DNA from: Aureococcus anophagefferens
Lineage: Eukaryota; Sar; Pelagophyceae; Pelagomonadales; Pelagomonadaceae
DNA length: 34,830 nucleotides
Assembly: GCF_000186865.1 (NCBI RefSeq)
Contig: NW_008705573.1
Location: 224,375 to 259,204 of the forward strand
Direction: 5' to 3'
The notes under the pieces were generated by a model. That model saw nothing but the letters and a program-made list of their open reading frames with translations. It was not told the origin of the DNA and did no database searches. Position numbers and translations under genes: made by a program. Numbering within the stretch: position 1 is the first letter of the stretch; each line of letters begins with the position of its first letter. Below, in pieces: positions 1-9,109 of this stretch.

Positions 1-71
1 GCGAGGTGGCCGGCGCCGGGCTACCCACCAGGGGCGCCCGACGGCCCCAAACTCGTCAAAATACCACAGTC

Positions 72-1240
72 CTAGATTACAACCCCCTGCACTTCGAACG
101 CCCGGTCGACGTAGGCGTCGAACGCCGCGTCGTCCATGAAATCAGGAGCCTCCCTCGCGCCCGTCGCGATGAACGCGTTGTGGGCGAGCACCTCCCGCGT
201 GCTGTCCCGCGCCCATCGGCGCCACCGCCGCGCCCAGGCCGCCGGCGACGCGTCGCCCACCGCGTCCGCGAGGAGGTCGCGCTGGAGCGCGACGATCGCC
301 GCGGCGTGCGCCGCGAAGCCGTCGGCGACCTCCGCCGCGCGGTCGCCGCCGCCGAGCGCGGCCGCGCACGCGCGAACGTCCGTGAGCGCGTCGAAGGGCA
401 GCGCCACCGCCGCGTCCGCGAGCGCCGCGTCCGAAGCCCCCCGCAGCGCGGACCGCGCGGAGAACGCGTCGAGCGAGAAGACCGCGTGGTCGAGGCCCAG
501 CGTGAGGTGGAGCGACGGGCGGCCGCCGGGGCGCGTCGCCCGGCCCGGCGACGGGCGGTCCGCCCCCAATAGCAGCGTATCCGTCGCGTGGGGCCAGCCC
601 GCGGGCACGTAGACCACGTCGCCGGGCTCCACGACGACGTCGAGCGCGGGCGCGCCCAAAGCCTCGGGACGGAGCGGCTCCGGCCCCTTGCCGAGCGCGA
701 GCGCGGCGCCGAGCGCGTCGCCGAGCGGCTTCGGCGGCCGCCACGCGCGCCATCGCTGCCGCCCCGTGCACTGGAGGCACACGACCTCCTGGAAGTCCGT
801 GTGCGGCGGCGCGGCGACGGGTTCGCCCGCGCGCGTCGCGTAGCCGTTGATCGTCGACGGCAGCGCCAGCGCGTCGAGGGACGCGAGGGCGAGGGACGCG
901 AGGGCCGGGACCTGTCCGACGCGCCGTTCAGCACGAGCGTGCCGCCGTCGTCGAGCGCGCGCGCGAGGCCGTCCGCCGCGCGGTACCCGCCGACCGCCCA
1001 GCCGCTGTCGGCGGACGGCGCGCTCCGGCTCGCGCCGAGGAAGCCGCCGGCGTCGACGTGGTCGTCGAAGTGGGCCAGCGAGAGGGATGCGACCTCCGGC
1101 GCGGCGGCGGGCAGGTGCGCCGCGGCGCGGGACCAGTGCGACCGCAGCTGCGGCGCGAGGCGCTCCATGAGCGCGCGCGAGGCCTGGGCGTCCAGCGCGC
1201 GCGATGGCGAGCAACACGAGAGCAGCAGCCACGCGCGCAT
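72..1240 (-). CDS. JmjC/cupin-type 2-oxoglutarate Fe(II) oxygenase, secreted or organellar, with an apparent 1-nt frameshift
   Basis: The protein resembles the cupin/JmjC group of ribosomal oxygenases (ROXA/NO66-like), which hydroxylate protein residues using Fe(II) and 2-oxoglutarate. The metal-binding HxD motif is visible as PHTDF, and the distal histidine as PAGWPHAT after the turn EPGDVVYVPAGW. The chosen ATG at 1240 gives a hydrophobic leader (MRAWLLLSCCSPSRALDA) that looks like a signal peptide; an in-frame ATG at 1255 is the alternative. The N-terminal part (to LVLNGASDR) and the HxD part (from VPALASL) are in different frames. The join falls at about 910-911. Adding one base in the G run there gives a continuous protein of about 389 residues, so I read it as a one-base deletion in the sequence rather than an intron. 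The stop codon is TAG at 72-74. Substrate is unknown. Family call is fairly sure; exact function is not. Confidence 0.75.
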
Positions 1241-1426
1241 CGTGCTACGACGCATCAGCTTCGATGCATCATGCTACGATGCACGCGCGCACCAGCACCA
1301 TGCTCGGCGCTTCACTTGAAGTCAAGCATCGAGGGTGCAGTTCACCGTGCCGTCGACGACGTGTCAAGGCGAAGTTCAAGGCGACCACCTTAAGGCTACC
1401 TTAACGACCACCTTTTAATAACACAA

Positions 1427-1735
1427 TCAGTCGAGCTCGTGGGGGTCGTCGCCCATGGGTACGGGCGTCGCCTTCTGCGGCTTGCGCTCGATCTTGAGGA
1501 CCACGGGCCGGTCCGGGTGCGCGCCGTACGCGGCTTTGATGGCCGCGTCGCTGTCGACGGCCGTGCCGCCGACGGCGACGACGCGGTCGCCGACCTGCAT
1601 GCACTTCTGCTCCGCCTCGCCGCCCGGCTGGAGGCCCTTGACCGTGCCGTCGGCGTTGAAGGCCAGGCCCAGCGACGGGCCGTCGAAGTAGACGTCGATC
1701 GTCGTCGGCGCCGGCCCCGGCGGCGGCGCGGGCTC

Positions 1736-1777
<42 letters not shown>

Positions 1778-3300
1778 CGCGTAGCCCGCCGGCGGGTCGC
1801 AGCCGACCCAGATGGCGGACGTGAAGTCCATGCCCTCGTCGTCGTCGCAGATCTCCAAAAGCACCTCGTCCGGGTCGCCCTCGAACTCGGGCTCCGGGGG
1901 CTTCTTCTTCCGCGACACCGTGAGCGTCAGCGGCCGCTCGGGGTGCGCGGCGACGGCGGCTTTGATCTCGTCCTCGCCGTTGCACCACGTGTCGCCGACG
2001 CGGATGACCTTGTCGGAATATTGCAAACCTTTTTCCTCGGCCTCGCCGCCGGGCTGGAGCATGCCCGGCGTGCCGTTGGGGCAGAAGGCGATGCCCAGCG
2101 TCGGCCCTTCGAAGGTGATCTTCGCGCGCCGCGAAGACGGGCGCCGCCGGCGCCGCGACGAACGCGAAGAGCGCGCCAAAGTAGGCGAAGCCCAGCGGCC
2201 GCGCGAAGGGCTTCTTCTCGTAGCCCGCCCAGGCCGCGAGGCCGATGGGGTCCAGGCGCCCGTCGGCCTTGACGAAGCTCTCGAGGGTCAGCACGTCGTC
2301 GGCCGCCGGGCTGGAGCATGCCCGGCGTGCCGTTGGGGCAGAACGCGATGCCGAGCGTCGGCCCCTCGAACGTGATGGTCTCGTGCGTGTTCGTCGGGTC
2401 GCCGGGCGGCGGGCCAGCGGGCTTCGGCGGCGGCGGCGGCGGCGCCTCGACGTCCGGCGCCTCCTTGGCCTCCTCGGCCTTCTTCGCCGCGGCCGGCGGC
2501 GCCGCCTGTTTCCGGGGCGCCTGCCGCTTCAGCTGCAAAGCCGTGTACGCGAGGTAGCCCAGGGCGCCCAGGACGACCACGAGCACGACGAGCAGCGCGA
2601 TGAAGGCCGGCGACGACGTGTCGCCGAGCGACGCGAGCCCGAGCTCGTCGTCGCCGTCGTCGCCGTCGTCGCCGGCCGCGCGCGACTGCCGCTCCGCGCG
2701 CGTGATCGGCGCGCGCGTCGGCGGGAAGGACCGCGTCGGCAGCGCCGACGGCACCTGGGTCCGCACGACGCGCCGGATGCGCTCGATGACCACCGTCGCC
2801 TTTGGCACGTCGTCCATGCCGTTGCGGCTGCCCGTCGCGACGCCCTCGATGCGCTCGACGACGTCCATGCCCTCGACGACCGTCCCAAAGGCGCAGTACC
2901 CGTCCCGCCCCATGCCCGGGTCCAGCGAGCCGTTGTCCACCGTGTTGATGAAGAACTGGGACGTCGCGCTGTCGGGGTCGCCCGTGCGCGCCATCGCGAT
3001 CGTGCCCTTGTCGTTGTCCAGACCCCGGTCGGCCTCGAGCGGGATGGGGTCGTTCGTGGGCTGCTTCTCGTACTGGCGGTCGTAGCCGCCCCCCTGGATC
3101 ATGAAGCCCTTGATGACGCGGTGGAACACGAGCTCGTCGTAGTACTCGTCGTCGACGTAGCTCAGGAAGTTGTCGACGGTCGTCGGGACCTTGGTGTCCT
3201 CCAGCTCGATGACCACCGACCCGTAATTCTTCACGTCCATCTGGACGTAGGTCTTCTCGGAGGCGAGGCACGCCGGGACGAGGAGCAGCCACGACCGCAT
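1427..3300 (-). CDS. Membrane-tethered cyclophilin (peptidyl-prolyl isomerase) with C-terminal PDZ-like repeats
   Basis: Cyclophilins catalyse cis-trans isomerisation of X-Pro bonds. A signal peptide (MRSWLLLVPACLAS) precedes a complete cyclophilin domain with FHRVIKGFMIQGG, the SQFFIN motif and AFGTVVEGMDVV. A short linker, one transmembrane helix (SPAFIALLVVLVVVLGALGYLAY) and an Ala/Pro/Lys-rich linker follow, then PDZ-like repeats with the signature LQPGGEAE(E/Q)K..QxxDxVxxVG. This topology puts the isomerase in the lumen or outside and the PDZ repeats on the other side. The cyclophilin part and the C-terminal PDZ part are in different frames. Dropping 257 nt between two near-identical PDZ starts (2302 and 2045) restores one frame and gives about 538 residues. 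No clean GT/GC-AG pair is obvious there, so the intron call is uncertain. An (EP)n linker separates the last two PDZ units. Divergent from the next gene with 105 bp between start codons. Confidence 0.8.
1735..1778. repeat. Hexanucleotide tandem repeat (gggctc)n
   Basis: A run of about seven gggctc units. On the minus strand it encodes the Glu-Pro dipeptide linker between two PDZ-like units of the cyclophilin gene. Being 6 bp, length changes stay in frame. Confidence 0.85.
2045..2385 (-). repeat. Pair of ~75-bp direct repeats flanking a unique coding-like segment
   Basis: The stretch encoding ITFEGPTLGIAFCPNGTPGM and LQPGG occurs twice, about 257 bp apart. The last 40 or so bases are identical and the rest differ at a few silent sites. 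Between the copies lies a unique segment that is open in a third frame, uses GC-ending codons like real exons here, and would encode a short acidic stretch followed by a hydrophobic helix (FAYFGALFAFVAAPAAPVFA). It may be an intron, an inserted gene fragment or an assembly fault. Confidence 0.6.
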
Positions 3301-3405
3301 GGTGCCGGCAGCCGGAACGGCGCGTCCCGGGGCTGGCCCAGACTTTTGGGGGGTTCAACACGTCTGTAACCATCTTCAACGCTTTGACGTGCCGCTCGCG
3401 GCGCG

Positions 3406-4112
3406 ATGAGGCGCCTTCTCTCGCTGCTGGCGCTGTCGTCCAATGCGCGCGCCTTCGCGCCGGCGCGGCGCCACATCACCGGTGCGACGCGCCTGAGCGC
3501 GACGCGCGGCGAGCTCGACGCGCTCACGGTGCCGCAGCTCAAGGAGCTGCTGCGTGCCGGCGGTTTCAAGGTCGGCGGCCGCAAGGCCGAGCTCATCGAC
3601 CGCATCCTCGCCGGCGGAGGCGCCGCGCCGGCCGTGCTCATCGCCGCGTGCAAGAGCTGACAGGCCTTCGCCCGCGCCGCGGTGCGGCTCCAGACCCTCG
3701 TGCTCGAGGAGTCGCCGGAGACGGCGATCTGGGGGCGCGGCGCGGCTTCGACCCGCCGCGCGCGCTCGAGGATAAGCCGGTCAAGGGCAAGTTCAAGGTG
3801 ACCGTCGTCACCGCGAGCGGCGACGTCGTCGTCGCGGAGACGGGCCCGGAGCCGCGGCCGTTCCCGGACCTCAAGGCCCTGGACCTCCCGTCCATCGCCG
3901 AGGACGTGCTCGACGTGCTCGACGCCCTCGAGGACGGCGGCGCGGACGAGCCGCGGCTCGCGAAGCGCGCGCGCCGCAGCGACGGCGAGCGGGACCTCGA
4001 GGACGTCGACGGCGGCGCGACGGTCGAGGCCGCGCCGCCCGCGCCGGCCTTCGAGCGCCTGACTTCGTGGCAGGACTCGGACGATTTCCTCACGTCCCGG
4101 GGCAACAAGTGA
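3406..4112 (+). CDS. SAP-domain protein, probably plastid-targeted; interrupted frame
   Basis: The N-terminus MRRLLSLLALSSNARAFAPARRH is a short signal peptide ending in an A-F-A-P motif, as in bipartite plastid-targeting leaders of stramenopile algae. A SAP motif follows at about residues 39-68 (LTVPQLKELLRAGGFKVGGRKAELIDRIL), a helix-extended-helix that usually binds DNA or RNA. The rest is acidic with a basic patch (KRARR) and ends TSWQDSDDFLTSRGNK. Two problems break the frame. There is an in-frame TGA at 3658-3660, after which the same frame continues as QAFARAAVRLQTLVLEESPETAIWG. Then the frame shifts at a run of five G at about 3731-3735, where one added G restores continuity. The TGA may lie in a very short intron; the region from GTGCTC to GACAG is 30 nt and in frame. 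A nucleoid or plastid nucleic-acid role is inference. Confidence 0.65.
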
Positions 4113-4300
4113 GCCCCCCCGAGCACCGTGGCCGCCTGGCTCCAGACGCGCGCGACCCGACCCGAATGACGCGGCGGACCCAGGTCATCCCTGGGCCCGC
4201 CGCCGAGAGACGTCGCGCCGCGCCGCGTACCCAAAGACCCACGCCACGCGGTAGTTACGACCGCGTCCGGCGCGCTATAGGACATGCGCCGGCCGCCCGC

Positions 4301-7300
4301 TCAGAACATGTTGTAGCCCGGCGCGGCGGCCGGCGCGGGCCGCTGCCAGGCGCCCGGCGGCGGCCGCCGGCCGACGGCGCCGAGGTCGAGGACGGGGTCG
4401 TCCGTCGACGGCCGGTTCGGGTCGTGGTCCTCGGGCCTTTTCGCCGGCTCCTTCGCCGCCGGCTTCTTCTTCTCGTCCTTCCTCTTCTCGTCCTTCTTCT
4501 CGGGCTTCTTCTTGGGCTCCTTGGGCGTGGGCACGACGTTGCGCGCCACGGGCTGGTGGTTGAACATGCCCCGGTTGTAGGTCACGGCCGTGCCGTCCTT
4601 GGGCACGTTGTTTCCGACGAACGCGGAGACGTGGCACAGCAGGTTCCGGTCGCGGCGCGTCTCGCCCTTGGGGCGGATGAAGCCGATGTTCTTGTCGCGG
4701 TTGAAGAAGAGGAGCTCGCCCTGCTCCAGCGGGTCCCCGGGCTTCGGGCCCGGCGCGAGCGCGCGGACCAGCGCCGTCGCCTCCTTCGGGGTGAAGCCGC
4801 GAGCGACGAAGTCGGACGCGGACATGACCTTGGCCCGGGCGAAGTCGACGCCCTGGCGCCGCAGGTGGCGCGCGTGCTGCTTGAGGTCGAGCTTCGTGAG
4901 CAGCTCCGCGAGCTCGTCGGCCTTGGGCGCCGCGGCGGCCGCCGGCGCCGGCTTCTCCTCCGCGGCCTTCTTCTTCTTGCCGCCGGCGGCGGGCGCCTCG
5001 GCGGCGGGCGTCTCCTCGACGGCCTTCTTCTCGCGGGCGCGCTCGCGCGCGCGGGCGCGCTTGCTCGTCTTCGGCGGCGACCCGGACGGCAGGAGCGCCG
5101 CGACGTCGTCGTCGCTCGAGTCCGACGACGACTCGGTCTTCTCCGGTTCGGCGCGCGCGGCCTGGACCCAGGCGCCGGGCGGCGGCGGCGGCGGCGCCTC
5201 GGGCTCGTCCTTCTTCTTCTTCTTCTTCTTCTTCTTCTTTTTGGCCTCCTTCTCCTCCTCCTCGTCGAGGAGCGCGAGGAGCTCGGCCTCCGCTTTCTCC
5301 GCGTCCGCGGCTTTCGCGGCCGCCGCGGCCTTGGACAGCTCCTGGGCCTTCTCCGACAGGAGGAGCAGCTTGCGCCGCCGCAGCCGGTCGCGCTTCTCCC
5401 GCGACTCGTCGGCGAGGGCGTCGAGGCGCGACTGGATGAAGTGCGGGCCGATCGTCGCCTTGAAGACCTCGATCGCGCCGTGCGTCGTCACGCCCGGGCC
5501 GAGGTGCGGCGCCTCCTTGCGCACGACCTCGAGGGCGTCGGCGCAGACGACCTCCGTGACCGCGGCGACCAGATCGTCCTCGCCGCCCATGGTGCCCAGC
5601 AGCTCGCGCGCCGCGTGGTGCGTCGCGCGCCGCTGGCTTTTCACCAAATCGAGGAGCACGTTGACGCTGCCCTTGAGCTGGCGGAGCCACTCCGTCGTGT
5701 GGGGCCGCCGCTTGTAGCCGTCCGACGCCTCGTCCCACTCGTGGACCTGGTGCGCGATGAGCAGGCACGCGACGTCGCGGAGCTCGATCGCGTCGCCGTC
5801 GGCCTCGAGGTCGACGAGCGCCTCGTCGGAGAACCCGAGCCGCTGCTTGATGTCCAGCGCGAGATCCTCCGACGCCGCATCCTTCCGCTTGAGCATGGCC
5901 ACCAACCCCGGCGCGTCGAAGGGGTCGAAGAAGCGGTTCGGCGAATCGTTGCCGTCGTCGCAGACGCCCACCAGGCACAGCGTCTGGAGCGCGAAGTCGC
6001 CCAGCGGGCCCTCGGCGAAGACGGCGCGGCCCAGCGCCCGCAGCAGCGCCTTGGCGCACAGCGCCCAGTGGCCCTGGATGCAGTCCGAGCGCCGCTGCTT
6101 GAGCAGCGCGCGCGCGAACGCCGCGGCCATCGCGAACGTTTGCGTCGCGAAGACGCAGAGCTGCGCGCCCTTGCCCCGCTGGAACGTCTCCTTCGTGTCC
6201 AGGTCGACGACCTCGGCGCAGGCGTCGGCGAGCGCGGCGACGTGGGCCGACAGGTCCGGCGGCGCCGCCAGGTCCGCGCGCGCGCCGAGGCCTGCGTGGA
6301 TTCCAACCGCTGGTTCGGGGGGTCCCCGCCAAACTTCAGAACTCTCGAGCTCCGTCAAATCGACGTCGATTCGGCTGTTTTTGGGACGAATCGATCGCTC
6401 TCGTCGAGTTCTCGAAGCACGGCAGAAAGCCTCGCGTCGAAACCGTTCGATTACGCGCACATTGAAGTCGGGTTGAAGATTTGATTTCCACGCAGGCCCA
6501 GACACGCGGTGTAGTCCTGGAAGACGATCGTCGCGGACATGAGCAGCTTGAAGTGGGCCTCGAAGTCGGCGCCGGCGTCGACCCAGGCGAAGAAGATCTC
6601 CGGGGCCACGAGACGGAGGAGCGCCTCCAGCGCGCCGCAGCGCTCGAGGCGCGCCCAGCTCTCGCGGTCCGACCGCCGTTCGCCGGACGTCGCGACGGTC
6701 ACCTCGTCCACGAGACGCTGCGCCTGCGCGTTGAGCTCCTTCGTGTAGGGCGCCGCGCCGGGCTTCTCGCCGCACCGTTCGCTGACGACGAGCACGAGCG
6801 CGTGGAGGCCCGGGCGCGCGCGCGCGTCGGCCGTCGCGCGGGCCGCGCACGCCGCGAGGTGGCCCCCCGGGTCCGCGGCGCAGACCAGGGCGCCGCCGTC
6901 GTCGACGGCCGCCAGACCCCGCCGGAGCAGCGCCCCGGCGACGGCGACGGCGGCGGCCGCGTCGTCGTCGTCGTCGCAGAGCTCCGCGAGCGCGTCGACG
7001 GCCAGCGCGCGCAGCGTCGCGTCCTTCTCGCGCGCGACCGTGTCCACGAGCGTCGCCGTCACGCCCAGCGTCGCGAAGGCGCCGCGCGCCGCGCGCTTCG
7101 ACCCGTCGGGCGAGCTCGGCGGCTCCGCGGCGAGCGAGAAGAGCGCCTCGACCGCCAACCGCCGCGCGGGCGCGAGCGGCCCCGCGGCCGGCGCCTTCAG
7201 GCCCAGGCGGAGCACCCAGAGCACGTCGTCGAAGCCCTCCAGCGCCGGCCGCTTCGCCTTGCTGTAGAAGAGGTGGTGCAGCAGCCACACGAGGTCCACG

Positions 7301-8150
7301 AAGACGCCGCTCCGGAAGTCGCGGTGCACGACCTGGGCAGCACAAGAGTGATTCAACGTCGCTTCAACGTGAGTGTTCCACGCGCGCGCGTTCCGGAAAA
7401 ATCATCCACGCGTCGAGGCCGTTCCGAGAGATGATCGCTCGTCCAAAAATCAGCCGAAACGAGTGGAAAATAGCCGAGATCGGAGCCTTTGAAGTTGGGA
7501 ATTTCGCTCTCTTGTGCTGCCCTGTGCACGACGAGCCGGTGCCGCGCGTCCGTCGTCGTCACGCCGCCCAGGAGCCCGCGGCGGAAGTTGGGCCGCCGGC
7601 CCAGGATCTCCCCCGCCAGCGCGAGCTGCTTCGGCGACAGCTCGTAGCCCGCCGCGAGGAGCGCCTTGAGGCCTAAGACCGCGCACCGCTGGCACGGCCG
7701 GCAACTCTCGTCCCCGAGCACGACCAGCAGCCGGCCGCTCGCGTCCTTGGCCTTGGTGAGCGCGTAGTCCCTGGCGCCGCTCAGGAGCGTCGCGCGGTAG
7801 AGCAGCGTCGCCTCGGACCGGTGGCCGCCCGTCGCGACGCGCAGCTCGGTCGTCGCCCGGTCGACGCACGCGCGGCCGACGGCCGCGAGCGCCGCGAGGC
7901 AGTGCCGCGAGTAGCGCCGGTCGACGAGACCCAGGTTCCGCAGATCCCCGAGGGCGCCGACCGCGTCCATCAAATCCTTCGACGACAGGTCCGGCCCGAG
8001 GAAGGAGAGGAGCGTGCTGATGAAGACGTCTTCGCCGCGCCGCGCACCGGCCCCGTCGGGGGCCGGGGCGTCTATCGATGCGTCCGCGGGCGCGCCGCCC
8101 CGGACCTCGCGCTTCGCCACCCCGCCTTTCGACGACGGGGACACGCCCAT
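4301..8150 (-). CDS. Large helical-repeat, SAM and cold-shock domain protein (three exons, two introner introns)
   Basis: Exons read 8150-7533, 7332-6504 and 6291-4301, giving 1145 residues. Both introns are introner elements (family A at 7333-7532, family B at 6292-6503, each counted with its upstream duplication), and splicing restores the frame exactly. The first two thirds are Leu/Ala-rich helices resembling armadillo/HEAT repeats. A charged region holds an 11-residue lysine run and a Ser/Asp stretch (SSSDSSDDD). A SAM-like domain follows at about residues 941-994 (LAELLTKLDLKQHARHLRRQ and onward), then a cold-shock-like beta barrel at about 1008-1057 (GELLFFNRDKNIGFIRPKG, HVSAF). The tail is Lys/Glu-rich and ends PGYNMF. 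The cold-shock and SAM domains suggest RNA binding and oligomerisation, perhaps in an RNP, but I recognise no named homologue. The start ATG at 8150 (MGVSPSSKGG) is the first in frame near the coding signal. Convergent with the SAP gene. Confidence 0.8.
5211..5240. repeat. Trinucleotide repeat (ttc)n encoding polylysine
   Basis: A run of ttc units, read as AAG/AAA on the minus strand, encodes eleven consecutive lysines in the acidic/basic linker of the SAM/cold-shock protein. Confidence 0.85.
6292..6495 (+). mobile_element. Introner element, family B, copy B1 (reverse to host gene)
   Basis: A 204-bp element with inverted ends CTGCGTGG and CCACGCAG. It lies in the minus-strand SAM/cold-shock gene but in the opposite orientation. 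The flanking duplication is imperfect: on the gene strand GTCTGGGC upstream (6496-6503) and GCCTCGGC downstream (6284-6291). Both encode the same residues (C-L-G) in frame. Splicing from GT at 6503 to AG at 6292 (212 nt, phase 1) restores TACLGARADL. Confidence 0.85.
7333..7524 (-). mobile_element. Introner element, family A, copy A1
   Basis: A 192-bp element inside the minus-strand SAM/cold-shock gene, same orientation as the gene. Ends are CAGGGCAGCACAAGAG and its near inverse CTCTTGTGCTGCCCAG. It is flanked by the perfect 8-bp duplication GTCGTGCA (7525-7532 and 7325-7332). Excising 7333-7532 as a GT-AG, phase 0 intron restores RLVVHRDF. Confidence 0.93.
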
Positions 8151-8347
8151 CGTCGAGGCGTCGCGCGCTCCGCCGAGGCCGCTCTCCACTGTTGTTTGCG
8201 AGAGCGCCGAGACCCGACGTCGATCGAGGAGGCCTTCGAGGCGTCCCGGCACGCTCCCGGACGACTGCGGCGCGCGTCGGACGCCGGCGCCCGACCTCTC
8301 GCGCGCGACACCTGTCTCCCGGGGCCAGCCCCCGCCGGAACCAAACT

Positions 8348-8917
8348 TTACGGGGCGAACTCCAGCGCGGCCGCGGCGCCCGCGATCAGCGCGACGACGC
8401 GCGCGGCGCCGCCCGCGTAGGCGCGCGACGCCACGAAGGACGCGTCCCGGCGGGCGCCGGCCCAGGCCGCGACCGCGTGGATCCAGTAGGCCGCGCTCAG
8501 CAGGAACGCGCCGCGGAAGCTCGCCGGTCCCAGCACCGCGACGTGCGTCCACCAGTAGCCCAAAAATCGAAACAACAGATGCATCCACATGCTCATGTCG
8601 AAGTCGCCCGCGTTGAAGAGCGCCTCGCAGAGTACGTAGCACGCCGCCGCGGCCGCGGGCAGCGCGATCGGCGCGCCGCCCGTCGTCCACAGCAGCAGGC
8701 CGAAGAGGCACCGCGCGCAGGCGAGGTCCGCGGCGTGGAGGGCGGAGCCGCGCACGCCCCGGCGCCAGTAGGCCGTGGACACGAGCGCCGTGACGAGCGT
8801 CGCCGCGGCCAGGAGCGTCTCTCGGCGGCCGTAGAGGCCGCCGAGGCTCGGGATGAGGAGCCAGAGGCTCGAGATGCCGAGGATGTACTGGTTGGCTTGC
8901 GGCCGGAGCTCCGCCAT
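8348..8917 (-). CDS. Unknown multi-pass membrane protein
   Basis: A 189-residue protein from the ATG at 8917 (MAELRPQANQY); the frame is open slightly further upstream but without an ATG. I count six or seven hydrophobic helices, among them YILGISSLWLLIPSLGGLYG, LLAAATLVTALVSTAYW, CYVLCEALF, FRFLGYWWTHVAVLG and FLLSAAYWIHAVAAW. A conserved-looking region GDFDMSMWMHLLFRF lies in a loop. No catalytic motif or family is recognised. It lies about 200 bp upstream of the SAM/cold-shock gene on the same strand and is divergent from the next gene, with 192 bp between start codons. GC-ending codon use and clean hydrophobic segments support a real gene. Confidence 0.7.
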   Translation of the reverse strand: MAELRPQANQYILGISSLWLLIPSLGGLYGRRETLLAAATLVTALVSTAYWRRGVRGSALHAADLACARCLFGLLLWTTGGAPIALPAAAAACYVLCEALFNAGDFDMSMWMHLLFRFLGYWWTHVAVLGPASFRGAFLLSAAYWIHAVAAWAGARRDASFVASRAYAGGAARVVALIAGAAAALEFAP

Positions 8918-8954
8918 GAGCGTGCAGCGCGGGTCGCGATGCACGAATCACCAC

Positions 8955-9020
8955 GGGCAGCTACGATGGGCAGCTATGGTGGCAGCGGGACGCGATGGGC
9001 AGCTACGATGGCAGCTATGG
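8955..9020. repeat. Degenerate short tandem repeat in a bidirectional promoter
   Basis: About five imperfect 12-16 bp units built on gggcagctacgat and gggcagctatggt. They sit between two divergent start codons (8917 and 9110), so they may contain shared promoter or 5' UTR signals. Function is not shown by the sequence. Confidence 0.6.
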
Positions 9021-9109
9021 ACGGGCCATCATCACTCGATGCACCATCCTTGACGTTGATGCAGTTCGGCATGGCGGCGAGCTCGAGTCGCTCGCGCGCG
9101 CGCTCAGCG

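Noticed and set aside
4067..6484. An 805-residue plus-strand open frame
   Set aside because: Mirror of the SAM/cold-shock gene, with Leu/Arg runs produced by the opposite strand of Lys/Glu codons.
8918..8944. Nine extra residues at the start of the multi-pass membrane protein
   Set aside because: The upstream start codon would be GTG; the first ATG is at 8917.
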